In this document: positions 25,944 through 34,740 of the stretch, piece after piece | Numbering within the stretch: the first letter of the stretch is position 1 | How the letters are laid out: each line of letters opens with the position of its first letter | NCBI RefSeq assembly: GCF_005116655.2 | Contig: NZ_CP050698.1 | Location: forward strand, 1,766,501-1,830,500 | Reading direction: 5' to 3' | Source: Desulfosediminicola flagellatus | GTDB taxonomy: Bacteria > Desulfobacterota > Desulfobulbia > Desulfobulbales > Desulfocapsaceae | DNA length: 64,000 nucleotides | The notes under the pieces: generated by a model | The model's input: only the letters and a program-made list of their open reading frames with translations | Database searches by the model: none | What the model was told of the DNA's origin: nothing | Made by a program: the position numbers and the translations under genes

Positions 25944-26930
25944 TTATTTTGGGAATACTACGTTCCAGTCATTTTTCATGTTTACAACCGTCCAGCCCCT
26001 GGCTCTGGCTTCATCAAGCCCCTTATCCAGACGGCCGATATGACTTTTTCGATCATAGGCCCACTCGCGTTCGGCGTCGGTATGGTGAACATACAGACAG
26101 AAGTTCGGCCCTTTGCCGGCTGCGGTCCATTGCAGCATTTGCAGGTCACCATCGGAGTTACCGAATGCGGCAATGGGTCGCCGGCCGATATGCTGATGAA
26201 TGCCAACGGGCTTACCTGCTTTGTCATCGATGAAATTGATTTCCGGCAGCCGTACAAGCGCAGGTTTGTCGTCAAGAAACTCAAACTTGGTCTTGATACT
26301 TGAACCAATGACCTGCTCTGGCGGGATACCGTAGACCTTCTCCGTCCAGGGGCGCATAAATTCAATACCGCCGCCTGAAACGATGAAGGTCTTGAAACCT
26401 TCCTCCCGCAGATAACTGAGCAGCTCAAGCATGGGCTGGTAAACCATCCCGGTCAAAGGCTGCTTCGATACGGGGTGTCTGGCGGTTGTCAGCCAATCCT
26501 TAACAAGCTGTTCGAATTCTTCGGTGGTCATGCCGGCATGGGTGGCCATGACCATTTCCAGCAAATCATGCTCTCCGCCCGCAAGAGCTTTTTTCATGTC
26601 GCCTTGAAGTACCGAGGCAAACGGTTCTTTCGTTTGCCATTCCGGATGTTGCGGGGCAAGTGCTTTGATCCGGTCAAAGACAAAAAATGCCTGGAAATAC
26701 ATCGGCTGTTCAGCCCAGAGCGTACCGTCATTGTCAAAGGTGGCAATACGCTCCGCGACCGGAACGAAGTCATCAGAACCTGCCGTGCTTACTCTGGTAA
26801 CGAAGTCAATAATGGCCTCTTTAGCCTTGCCGTCGTTCCAGGAAGGTAAAGGATCAGCACCATACGTAATTGAGGTGCTGAAAATCACCATGAAGGTAAC
26901 TACACTGAAAAAACGTAACGTTCGTTTCAT
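25944..26930 (-). CDS. Exported HAD-superfamily phosphatase within the Bat operon
   Basis: A HAD hydrolase of about 328 residues with a Sec signal peptide (MKRTLRFFSVVTFMVIFS...TYGA). The nucleophile motif is TFDNDGTLWAEQ (DxDGT), motif II is TFIVSGGG, and the acidic motif is AFGNSDGDLQML. It is thus a predicted periplasmic phosphatase of phosphoserine-phosphatase type. The true start is ATG 26930, which forms an ATGA overlap with the DUF4381 stop; the longer frame lacks the signal peptide at its start. Sitting between DUF4381 and batA in coupled translation, it is a genuine operon member and not a chance neighbour. The substrate is unknown. Confidence 0.85.
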   Translation of the reverse strand: MKRTLRFFSVVTFMVIFSTSITYGADPLPSWNDGKAKEAIIDFVTRVSTAGSDDFVPVAERIATFDNDGTLWAEQPMYFQAFFVFDRIKALAPQHPEWQTKEPFASVLQGDMKKALAGGEHDLLEMVMATHAGMTTEEFEQLVKDWLTTARHPVSKQPLTGMVYQPMLELLSYLREEGFKTFIVSGGGIEFMRPWTEKVYGIPPEQVIGSSIKTKFEFLDDKPALVRLPEINFIDDKAGKPVGIHQHIGRRPIAAFGNSDGDLQMLQWTAAGKGPNFCLYVHHTDAEREWAYDRKSHIGRLDKGLDEARARGWTVVNMKNDWNVVFPK

Positions 26931-27433
26931 GAAATGTTCTCTTTGGGGCATGGGTTTGCGGTTGTCGTTGATTCGGCTTCATAAACAGGTACATGATGAC
27001 TGGTAAGCCAGCGGGTGGCATATAAGCGCAACAATTCCAGATCAGTATCAGCAGCAGATGGTGTATATATCCCGAGACTCAGTTGATTCCGCACGGTATC
27101 CGGCATAGGCTCAGAACATTGTGCTGCCAGCCAGTCGGGCCAGTCCGGACCGCTCTTGGCAGCGATCAGTCGACGCGGCGCAAAAGCCAGAGCGGTACGG
27201 CGGAGAACTTCGGCAATCTCGTCAGTATGCTCACAGGATTGAAGCAGGTGCAGGGCTTCACGTCGGTAACCATTGGCGTTCCATCGTTTCCAGGAATGCC
27301 GGCAAATCCAGAGAAGTGCCAGGATCAGCAGGGCTGACACAATGTACCAACCGGGAGCCGGTGGCCAAAACGGTACTGAAGAGGGGGGTATGAGATCATG
27401 AAGGTTTTCGAGACTTGTCGGATCGGCTTTCAT
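26927..27433 (-). CDS. DUF4381 membrane protein of the MoxR-Bat operon
   Basis: A 168-residue protein with a Pro-rich N-terminus (LHDLIPPSSVPFWPPAPGWY), one TM helix (WYIVSALLILALLWICRHSW) and a cytoplasmic part containing YRREALHLLQ. This layout is that of DUF4381 proteins, which almost always lie between the DUF58 and BatA genes in MoxR loci. No catalytic function is known. It overlaps DUF58 upstream and the HAD gene downstream by 4 bp each. Confidence 0.85.
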   Translation of the reverse strand: MKADPTSLENLHDLIPPSSVPFWPPAPGWYIVSALLILALLWICRHSWKRWNANGYRREALHLLQSCEHTDEIAEVLRRTALAFAPRRLIAAKSGPDWPDWLAAQCSEPMPDTVRNQLSLGIYTPSAADTDLELLRLYATRWLTSHHVPVYEAESTTTANPCPKENIS

Positions 27434-28401
27434 ATGCTGCGTGACCTTTGTTGAAGATGGGCGCCAAAAAGGTCACGCAATTGATCAACTGGTGATAATG
27501 CGGCCGAAATAGGAATGACAGGCACACGCAGGTTACGAAAGATCTCCATCCACAGGTCGAGACGGTCAGTAAAGGCCTTCTGGAAAGAATCAGTAAAGGC
27601 CGATCCCGTGGGAAGTTCGTAGGTCACATCACGATCAACCGCGGTCATCCCGGGATGTATATGAAGATCTGCCCCGAGCGGATCATATATGCCTACAACC
27701 AGAACATCATTGTGGGCTGCCAGCCCTGTAGCCAGTTTCTTTGTTGTCTCGTCAGCCCCGTCGAGATCGCTGATGATTACTACCAGATGATCATGGGTGG
27801 CGCGTCGCAGAGCTGCATTAAGGGCATCATTGAGTGTAACAGTTACAGCTGCAGGTTCGTCTGGTTGATCTACGAGTAGCGTATTCAGTCGAACGACTTC
27901 GTGTAGCAGGCGTAGAACCCTGCTCTGGCTGCGATGGGGAACCAGCTCAATTATTTCATTATCGTTAAATACAATTCCACCAACCCGATCGTTTACTGCC
28001 AGAGTGCGCCAGGCCGCAAGTGCGGCAATCTCGGCAGCTACCACAGACTTCATGGCACGTTGACTACCGAAAAACATCGAACGACGCTGATCCACTACGA
28101 CAATCACCGGACGTTCACGCTCCTCGGTATAAACCCGCACATGTGGCGAACGTAAGCGCGCAGTAGCCCGCCAGTCGATGGTGCGTATGTCATCGCCCTG
28201 CTGGTACTGTCGGAGTTCCTCAAAGGCCAGACCACGTCCTCGCAAGCGGGATGCATGACGCCCGGAGAGCAGTGAGGTTATGGGCTGGCGGGGCAGAAAG
28301 CTGAACCCTCTGGCCTGGCCACGCAGCAGCATCAGTTCTTCCAGTGAGGTTTGCACCCCTGGCCTGTGTATTACGGAGGTCTGTTCGATGGTACGTTTCA
28401 T
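27430..28401 (-). CDS. DUF58 protein (VWA-like) of the MoxR operon
   Basis: A 323-residue protein with the DUF58 signature: EELRQYQQGDDIRTIDWRAT near residues 61-80 and RSPHVRVYTEER after it, then a VWA-like stretch VVDQRRSMFFG where the MIDAS is modified. DUF58 proteins accompany MoxR AAA ATPases and are thought to link the ATPase to the VWA membrane proteins. It starts 14 bp after the moxR stop and overlaps DUF4381 by 4 bp. Confidence 0.88.
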   Translation of the reverse strand: MKRTIEQTSVIHRPGVQTSLEELMLLRGQARGFSFLPRQPITSLLSGRHASRLRGRGLAFEELRQYQQGDDIRTIDWRATARLRSPHVRVYTEERERPVIVVVDQRRSMFFGSQRAMKSVVAAEIAALAAWRTLAVNDRVGGIVFNDNEIIELVPHRSQSRVLRLLHEVVRLNTLLVDQPDEPAAVTVTLNDALNAALRRATHDHLVVIISDLDGADETTKKLATGLAAHNDVLVVGIYDPLGADLHIHPGMTAVDRDVTYELPTGSAFTDSFQKAFTDRLDLWMEIFRNLRVPVIPISAALSPVDQLRDLFGAHLQQRSRSI

Positions 28402-28415
28402 TGGATCACTTTACT

Positions 28416-29375
28416 TCAGATGGGCACTACAGCCTTCAGCATGGCCTCAATTACGTCTGTTCGGGTTTTGCCGGCAGCCTCCGCTTCATAGGAGAGGTGG
28501 ATGCGATGGGCCAGACAGGCCGGTGCAACAGCACGAATGTTCTCCGGCGAAACAAAGTCCTGCCCCTGCAACCATGCATGGGCACGGGCAGCTGCGTCGA
28601 GAGCGAGTGTGCCACGTGGACTGGCTCCAAGGCGGATCCAACGGGGGAGGTTGCCCTGATAGCGCTGAGGTTCGCGGGTGGCGATAACCAGATCTACGAT
28701 ATAGCGCTCTGCTGGTTCGGCAACATGAATAGCGTTCACTTCCTTCCTTGCGGCGAAGATGACGTCTTCGGATATCTTTGTCCCTGTCTCGGCGGCATCT
28801 CCAGCCCTTTCGCCGCGCACCAGTCGAAGGATAGCTGCTTCGTTTTCCGCAGGGGGGTAAGGCACGTTTACATAGAGAAGAAAACGATCCATCTGGGCCT
28901 CAGGCAGCGGATAGGTGCCTTCCTGTTCGATAGGGTTCTGGGTGGCAAGAACCAGAAAGAGTCTGGGTAATTTGTGGGTGGTGCCGGCGACTGTGACCTG
29001 ACGTTCTTCCATCGCTTCGAGAAGAGCTGCCTGGACCTTGGCCGGGGCACGGTTGATCTCGTCCGCAAGCACAAGATTGCCGAAAATCGGGCCTGGTTGG
29101 AAATCAAAACTGCTATTTTGTTCCCTGTAGATTTCCGAGCCGGTCACATCAGAAGGCAGGAGATCCGGCGTAAACTGTACCCGGCGGAATTCGCTTTCCA
29201 CCAGCTTACCGAGTGTCTTGATCGATCGGGTTTTGGCTACCCCGGGCAACCCCTCCATAAGGACATGCCCATCAGCGAGAAAGGCTATGAGCAGACGTTC
29301 GACGACGGTTTCCTGGCCGATAATGGCCGCGTTCATTGCAGTTGCTATCTGTTTAAATGCTTCACGAGGATTCAT
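28416..29375 (-). CDS. moxR: MoxR-family AAA+ ATPase
   Basis: A 319-residue MoxR ATPase. Walker A is GLPGVAKTRS (about 40-49), Walker B is LVLADEINRAPAKVQAALLEAMEE in part, sensor 1 is FLVLATQNPIEQEGTYPLPEAQ, and the C-terminal lid carries the arginine-rich GASPRGTLAL. MoxR proteins act as chaperone-like ATPases that mature or activate VWA-linked complexes. Here the partners (DUF58, DUF4381, BatA, BatB, TPR, BatD) follow directly. The gene lies 100 bp downstream of the sulfatase gene, and that gap holds a perfect hairpin. Confidence 0.93.
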   Translation of the reverse strand: MNPREAFKQIATAMNAAIIGQETVVERLLIAFLADGHVLMEGLPGVAKTRSIKTLGKLVESEFRRVQFTPDLLPSDVTGSEIYREQNSSFDFQPGPIFGNLVLADEINRAPAKVQAALLEAMEERQVTVAGTTHKLPRLFLVLATQNPIEQEGTYPLPEAQMDRFLLYVNVPYPPAENEAAILRLVRGERAGDAAETGTKISEDVIFAARKEVNAIHVAEPAERYIVDLVIATREPQRYQGNLPRWIRLGASPRGTLALDAAARAHAWLQGQDFVSPENIRAVAPACLAHRIHLSYEAEAAGKTRTDVIEAMLKAVVPI

Positions 29376-29413
29376 TGGGCATCTTGAAAGAGGTTATGCC
29401 ATTGAGACGTGAG

Positions 29414-29443
29414 GTCCACACCCGTTTAAACACGGGTGTGGAC
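29414..29443 (-). promoter_or_regulatory. Perfect 12-bp hairpin between sulfatase gene and moxR
   Basis: GTCCACACCCGT (29414-29425) and ACGGGTGTGGAC (29432-29443) are exact inverted repeats with a 6-nt loop. No U-tract follows in the transcription direction, so it is not a standard terminator. A processing or stability element that sets different levels of sulfatase and moxR transcript is the likeliest role; an operator is possible. Confidence 0.5.
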
Positions 29444-29475
29444 AGGATGACTGAGATTTTTTTCCAGGCGCGAGG

Positions 29476-31086
29476 CTACCTGTCGCCAGCACCTTTGGTT
29501 ACCGCCTCCATAACCTGATCGAGGTTGAAACTGCCAGGTTTTTGGCGTGGAGGGAACTCTTTAAAGCTCTGTAGCCACTGGCCGACATATGCTGCAGCAG
29601 GGGCGAAGACGAACATATGTTCGACAAACCACCTGTCATATCCCATGCCGATCTCGTGAGCGTGTTCGAAGGGATCCATACGCAGATTCGTCAGCATAGG
29701 GGCGCGCAGTTTGGTGAAAGGCTCTTGCCAGACTTTTAGGCCATCGGAGTCCTGGCGCAGGAACGTGACCTTCCATGCATCATAACGCAAGGCTGCTGCA
29801 CTGCCGTCATCGGTCCAATAGATGAATTCTTTTCGCGGCCATTGCTCTTCACCCTTGATTGCCGGCATCAGGTTGTAACCATCGATATGGACTTTATAGT
29901 TCATATCCCCGGCTTTTCTGCCTTTCAACAGATCGTCCTTAACAGTCGTATCTCCCACAGCGGCCAGCAATGTCGGGAGCATATCCTCGTGCGCACCGAT
30001 ATCGTTTATGATGGTACCTGGTTTGATAACCCCGGGCCAGCGGATCATACATGGCACCCGGTAGCCACCTTCCCATTGCATATTTTTTTCGCCGCGGAAC
30101 ATGGTTGTACCGCCGTCTGGCCACGAGAAAGACTCAGCCCCATTGTCGGTGGAATACATAACAATGGTGTTGTCTTCGATGCCTAATTCTTTCAGCTTAT
30201 CGAGCACCTCTCCCACCATTGCATCGTGTTCAACCATACCATCGGCATAAACACCCAGGCCCGTCTTGCCTTGCGACTCTTTTTTGAGGTGAGTAAATAT
30301 GTGCATACGAGTGGAATTCCACCACAAAAAGAACGGCTTGTCAGCTTTTACGGCTCGGTCCATGAAGTCCAATGCTTTTGCATTCATTTCTTCATCTACC
30401 GTCTCCATACGTTTTTTGGTCAGGGGACCGGTGTCCTCTATCTTGCCATCGGCTGTCGAGCTGATGACACCCCGAGGACCAAAGCGTTTCTTAAATTCCG
30501 GACTTTTCGGGTAATCTGGATTCTCAGGTTCTTCTTCCGCATTGAGATGATAAAGGTTACCGAAGAATTCATCAAAACCGTGGGCCGTAGGCAGCATCTC
30601 GTCACGGTCACCGAGGTGGTTTTTGCCGAACTGGCCTGTCATGTATCCTTGAGCCTTGAGCAGTGTGGCGATGGTCGGATCTTCCTTCTTCATGCCCTCG
30701 GGGGCACCAGGCAGACCGACCTTGGTGAGGCCGGTGCGGATAGGCGACTGACCAGTGATGAAGGCTGCACGTCCGGCGGTACAGCTTTGCTGGCCATACC
30801 AGTCGGTAAATAACGCGCCCTCCTGGGCAATGCGGTCGATGTTCGGTGTTTTGAAACCCATCATGCCCTGGTTGTAGGCGCTGACATTGAACTGGCCGAT
30901 GTCATCACCCCAGATTACGACAATATTTGGTTTTTTCATTGTGGCAGGGGCTGCTGCCTCTGCCCAAGTCGGTAAGACACCGGCAGACAGTGCAATGCTC
31001 CCAGCCATACAGCAACCCACAAGCGCACTTTTCGTGGCGTGTGACCTGAAGATTTTGTGCAACGAGAATTTTTGAATCCTACTCAT
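29476..31086 (-). CDS. Exported sulfatase (arylsulfatase family, Cys-type)
   Basis: A 536-residue sulfatase with a Sec signal peptide (cleavage after about residue 45, WAEAAA). The metal-binding start is NIVVIWGDDIG, and the formylglycine motif is SCTAGR with Cys102 as the residue to be oxidised. HLGDRDEMLPTAHGFDEFFG and MYSTDNGAE fit the family. Cys in the C-x-A-x-R motif needs a maturase; none is encoded in the window. A strong AGGAGG precedes the ATG. It heads the MoxR-Bat unit, suggesting the chaperone-like complex or HAD phosphatase serves it or its substrate. The sulfate ester attacked is unknown. Confidence 0.88.
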   Translation of the reverse strand: MSRIQKFSLHKIFRSHATKSALVGCCMAGSIALSAGVLPTWAEAAAPATMKKPNIVVIWGDDIGQFNVSAYNQGMMGFKTPNIDRIAQEGALFTDWYGQQSCTAGRAAFITGQSPIRTGLTKVGLPGAPEGMKKEDPTIATLLKAQGYMTGQFGKNHLGDRDEMLPTAHGFDEFFGNLYHLNAEEEPENPDYPKSPEFKKRFGPRGVISSTADGKIEDTGPLTKKRMETVDEEMNAKALDFMDRAVKADKPFFLWWNSTRMHIFTHLKKESQGKTGLGVYADGMVEHDAMVGEVLDKLKELGIEDNTIVMYSTDNGAESFSWPDGGTTMFRGEKNMQWEGGYRVPCMIRWPGVIKPGTIINDIGAHEDMLPTLLAAVGDTTVKDDLLKGRKAGDMNYKVHIDGYNLMPAIKGEEQWPRKEFIYWTDDGSAAALRYDAWKVTFLRQDSDGLKVWQEPFTKLRAPMLTNLRMDPFEHAHEIGMGYDRWFVEHMFVFAPAAAYVGQWLQSFKEFPPRQKPGSFNLDQVMEAVTKGAGDR

Positions 31087-31884
31087 TCTGTCCTCCTTCT
31101 ATGTGTGGGGGGAAGGGATGCTTTAGAACATCTTTTCTTCGTTGTTACAGGTAGTAGCGAAATCGATTTGATATGTATTTACTTTTGATATTACGAGTAA
31201 TAGTCGGTATGTCCCGCTGTATGTCGGGATCTAATCAATGTATGCTGCGGCAGAGACAGGTCAGGCGTTTTTGCCGACTAAGGTTCAGATCAATCTATTT
31301 TTCTGACATTTTCACCAGCAGAGGTTCAATTGTGAACAGTGGAAACATTGGTGTGGAAACGTCCATTTTAAACGAAGGTGGACTGCTTTTGTGTGTCAGA
31401 TTAGACCATCAGTTGAGATTGCATCTCCTTATCTAATTGTACAAAAACTGTTTCCAATGTAAGCCTGACATGTAAATGTATCACTCGAATATAGGTAAAG
31501 ACAAGAAAAAGTGTTATCGAGCAGGTAGGTAGATAATCTACAAATCTCTCATTGAATTGTTTGCTGTCGATTGGGGTCGGTCTACAGTAAATTGCATGAA
31601 TTAGAACAAAGAGCTGTAGGAAGAGGGTTGAGTTTTTCCTTAGATTGTCTTGGTGGAAAACACCCGTTTTATACACATAATTATTGTAATTCAATCATGT
31701 TAACATGGTGAGTTCTCAAGCAGAACAAGCATTGTTCAATACAATGAAAGGATCTTACAACAGGCAAAGAGGACACTCAGCAAATAGCTATACACCTCCA
31801 GCGGAATTGGAAGCGGAATTAACGTGAAATGTGGTTTAACCTCGCGACCACCATTTTAGGGAAACATCAAATTAAGATTTCTCA
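31087..31884. other. Long intergenic region with no supportable gene
   Basis: About 800 bp between the sulfatase start and the YgjP-like stop. Open frames here are short, compositionally odd and lack ribosome sites. A minor dyad TCCCG...CGGGA lies around 31212-31230. The sulfatase promoter should lie at the left end. Nothing else is evident. Confidence 0.3.
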
Positions 31885-32502
31885 TCAATATAGTGGGCCA
31901 AAAAGATCAAGTTGGGTCAGGTAGAGACGCATATCGAAATCTAATTGATGGTAATCAGGTTCCATATGTTTGCAGAGTTTGTAAAAGGCTTTGTTATGAT
32001 CCTTTTCTTTGAGATGGGCGAGTTCGTGAACGACAATCATTCGAAGGAAAGGTTCCGGTGCATTTCTGAAGGTTGAGGCGATACGGATCTCGTTTTTTGC
32101 CTTTAACTTGCCTCCCTGTACCCGTGATATAAATTTATGTACACCGAGAGCCTGGTGCTGCATCTTGATTTTAGGATCAAAAAGCACCTTACTGAGTGGC
32201 TGTGATTTCTGCATAGAGATATTTTTTATCGCTATAACGTATTCGTAGAGCGCTTTGTCTGTACGAATCTCATGGGGGGAAGGATACTTCTTGAGCAATA
32301 GCTTGTGTAATGTATTCTCTGCAATCAGGCGTTGCACCTGATCTGTGAGATGGTCTGGGTATCCTAATAAATATTGTAATTCCTTCACTTCTTCACCTGG
32401 CTGAAAGTCTGTTTTGCAATGGTTGTGAACGGCTGAATGCATTCTGAGTCTCACTGCCCAAAGTAAACATTTTGTCAGAAAATAGAAATACAGAACCTGC
32501 AT
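31885..32502 (-). CDS. YgjP-like metallopeptidase domain protein (DUF45)
   Basis: A 205-residue protein whose C-terminal half carries the zinc-peptidase motif VVHELAHLKEKDH (HELAH at 159-163, His169) followed by FYKLCKHMEPDYHQLD, the YgjP/DUF45 arrangement. The preceding segment KIKMQHQALGVHKFISRVQGG is also in family style. The N-terminal 70 residues are less typical. The biological target is unknown; such proteins are common single-gene units. No neighbour suggests a pathway. Confidence 0.8.
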   Translation of the reverse strand: MQVLYFYFLTKCLLWAVRLRMHSAVHNHCKTDFQPGEEVKELQYLLGYPDHLTDQVQRLIAENTLHKLLLKKYPSPHEIRTDKALYEYVIAIKNISMQKSQPLSKVLFDPKIKMQHQALGVHKFISRVQGGKLKAKNEIRIASTFRNAPEPFLRMIVVHELAHLKEKDHNKAFYKLCKHMEPDYHQLDFDMRLYLTQLDLFGPLY

Positions 32503-32877
32503 TTATCCCGGTGGTTGAGGGAATGCGTTATGGGTTTACATATATTCTACTAATCCAGTGAGAGACGAACAGCGTATAAGATCATCAGCTTGTTCAGTTG
32601 GATTCTCGATGCTACACAATCCGTGATACCTATTGCATGAGTAAATTCATCTCAAGTTTTCTGCTATTTCACATCTTCTTAATACCTTAATAGAGGTATT
32701 ACTTTACTTACTAAAATAGTAATAATTATCAATGATCTGCCTGCTGGTTTTAGGCTTCTGAAAAAAGATTAGGCTCAGCTAAAAAAACACATTGACCTAT
32801 TTTTTTACTGAAGGTATAAACTGTCGCAAGATTAGGGGTGCCTAAAAAGCAAACTAAGAAAAGAGAGAGGCAATTTT
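32503..32877. other. Divergent intergenic region
   Basis: About 375 bp between the YgjP-like gene and the DUF2325 remnant. It is AT-rich, and its right end has a good Shine-Dalgarno sequence (AGAGAGG) for the remnant. I see no repeat or RNA gene. Confidence 0.3.
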
Positions 32878-33722
32878 ATGGGCAATGATATAACCGGGCG
32901 GAAGAAGGATTGTGTAGTTCCCGGGCATAAGTACATATGGGATATACCGGAAAAGTTTCATGTCACAATTCTGGCTGTTTGCCTTAGCGAAAATGAGCTA
33001 ACTCGTTTAGGAGTTATTTCCGGTGGCCGAAATGCAATGAACTCCTGCAAGCTCGAGAGTCTTATGCTGAGCGCAGAGGGAGTGCATGTGCATTCAGCAA
33101 AAAGTGAGAATATCCAGCAGGTGCTTGATGCCAAGTTCAAGCTGAGTCTGCTTCGTTTTGGTAGTGCTGCTTCTACGCATGATTTGGAAAAATTATGGCA
33201 AGCTTCTATGATCGCAGGTGAATTTCGAGGGGCATACTGGGCAGTTATGACTCACCATCGTACTTCATTGAAAATGCAGGAAAGCATTAGTCAGCAAGTC
33301 AGTGTTTTCTCTATTTTGAATTGTTGTATGCATCAGCAACAAAAACGAAAATCGTGCGATTTACAGAGAAAGATGAATGTCATGGGAGCAACGCTTCTTG
33401 AGCATCAACGGCAGTATCGGACTACCGTTTGTCGTTAATGCTCACAAATAGCAAATCTGAAGAATGAACTATCGGCGGCAGTGTACAGAGCTGATCGACT
33501 TGAGCGACATCTTGAGCTTGTGCGCTATAGAAGTAATCTCCTCGAAAAAGATGATTCACAGCATAGAGATTCTCAAATAACTCCATGAACGATACCGGAG
33601 AAGATATTGAATGGATACATATGTACTTTTGTAAGATTCTAAGCACGATAGGGGGCAGACAATATATAGATTTCGGCAGATTTTCTGATATTGGCGGCGT
33701 AATGATAAATGATTCAGCATAA
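32878..33722 (+). pseudogene. Decayed DUF2325 gene
   Basis: The first 186 codons match the N-terminal layout of DUF2325 proteins, including CLSENELTRLGVISG and the hallmark GEFRGAYWAVMTH. A TAA at 33436-33438 interrupts, but the same frame stays open for 49 more codons with coiled-coil character (ANLKNELSAAVYRADRLERH) to a TGA at 33586-33588. An overlapping frame from ATG 33585 then gives KILSTIGGRQYIDFGRFSD, which resembles the start of the DUF2325 domain (usually VLxVGGR), and stops at 33722 before the domain is complete. The family assignment is from memory of the pattern. A stop, a frameshift and a missing C-terminus point to a pseudogene, although the 186-residue fragment keeps a good ribosome site. 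Confidence 0.65.
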
Positions 33723-33736
33723 CGGACAGCAGGAAA

Positions 33737-34669
33737 ATGAGTATAAAGCTTCGAATGATTCTGGTTTTAACCGCAACTATCAGTATCCCTGAGGGGTATG
33801 CCCTTTACCTGCTTGAGAGTGGCCGGGTTGATATGCTTAAATCATTTCTTTCTGTGCATCTCGCATTGTCACTTGCCTTTCTTGGACCCATTTCAAGATT
33901 TTGCAGTTACCTGATCGTTGGCCGGGAAATTTCAGCGATGTTTATGTTTTGTCACAATATAAAAATGGGACATTACGATATGGCATTTTCTCTTGCGAAC
34001 GAAGAAGAGGACGAGCCGGAAATAGTAAAGCTTAAACGTTTGTTGAACTGGATGGCGCATAGTCTATCGGTTCGTGAGAATACGCGACAGCAGCAACTAG
34101 GCAAAAACGAAGAGTTGAAAAAACATTTCCAGAAGTTGTCGATGAAAGATGAGTTGACTCAATTGTATAACAGGAGATTCTTCAACTCAAATATGCAACT
34201 TCTTGTGAAAGAATCGCTTAATTCCGGAAAGAGCCTCAGCCTGATGTTGATAGATGTAGATAATTTCAAGAAGGTCAATGACACTCTTGGCCACCAGAAG
34301 GGCGATGAGCTATTGATCATGCTGGCTGATACGATGTTTACCTCTATTCGTTCTGAAAATGATATTCCGTTCAGATATGGAGGGGATGAATTTGGAATCA
34401 TACTTCCAGGGATAAGCGGTGCAGAAGGAATCACCATTGCAAGCAGAATTAAGGCGGGTTATGGCGAGTCAGCTCCGGAAATCACCTCACTCAGTATTGG
34501 TGTCGCCACTCTGTGTCATGACCTTAAAGATGTCGAGAGCGGGATGAAAGAATTGATCCAGCGAGCGGATGAGTGTGTATATATGGCGAAGAGCAAAGGG
34601 CGCGATAGCATAGTGATTGATGGTAGGGAGATGGAGGGATTGCAACAGTTTGCATTAGAAAATGCCTGA
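33737..34669 (+). CDS. Membrane diguanylate cyclase (GGDEF)
   Basis: A 310-residue protein with two N-terminal hydrophobic helices (about 6-27 and 39-62), a linker with coiled-coil features, and a GGDEF domain (about 145-300) with intact catalytic FRYGGDEFGIIL. It should make c-di-GMP. The product-inhibition site, normally RxxD five residues before the motif, reads SEND here, so feedback control may be weak. The ATG follows AGGAAA. An HD-GYP gene follows after 71 bp. Confidence 0.9.
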   Translation: MSIKLRMILVLTATISIPEGYALYLLESGRVDMLKSFLSVHLALSLAFLGPISRFCSYLIVGREISAMFMFCHNIKMGHYDMAFSLANEEEDEPEIVKLKRLLNWMAHSLSVRENTRQQQLGKNEELKKHFQKLSMKDELTQLYNRRFFNSNMQLLVKESLNSGKSLSLMLIDVDNFKKVNDTLGHQKGDELLIMLADTMFTSIRSENDIPFRYGGDEFGIILPGISGAEGITIASRIKAGYGESAPEITSLSIGVATLCHDLKDVESGMKELIQRADECVYMAKSKGRDSIVIDGREMEGLQQFALENA

Positions 34670-34740
34670 TTTGGTTGTCAGGTGTCGGTAGGTATATAGT
34701 ATAAAAATTAAACCTTTTACGTATTGTAGGAATCAGCACC

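Noticed and set aside
31401..31694. 97-residue minus-strand ORF in the 31-kb intergenic region
   Set aside because: No ribosome site, no recognised domain and no conserved neighbour; an AT-rich chance frame is more likely.
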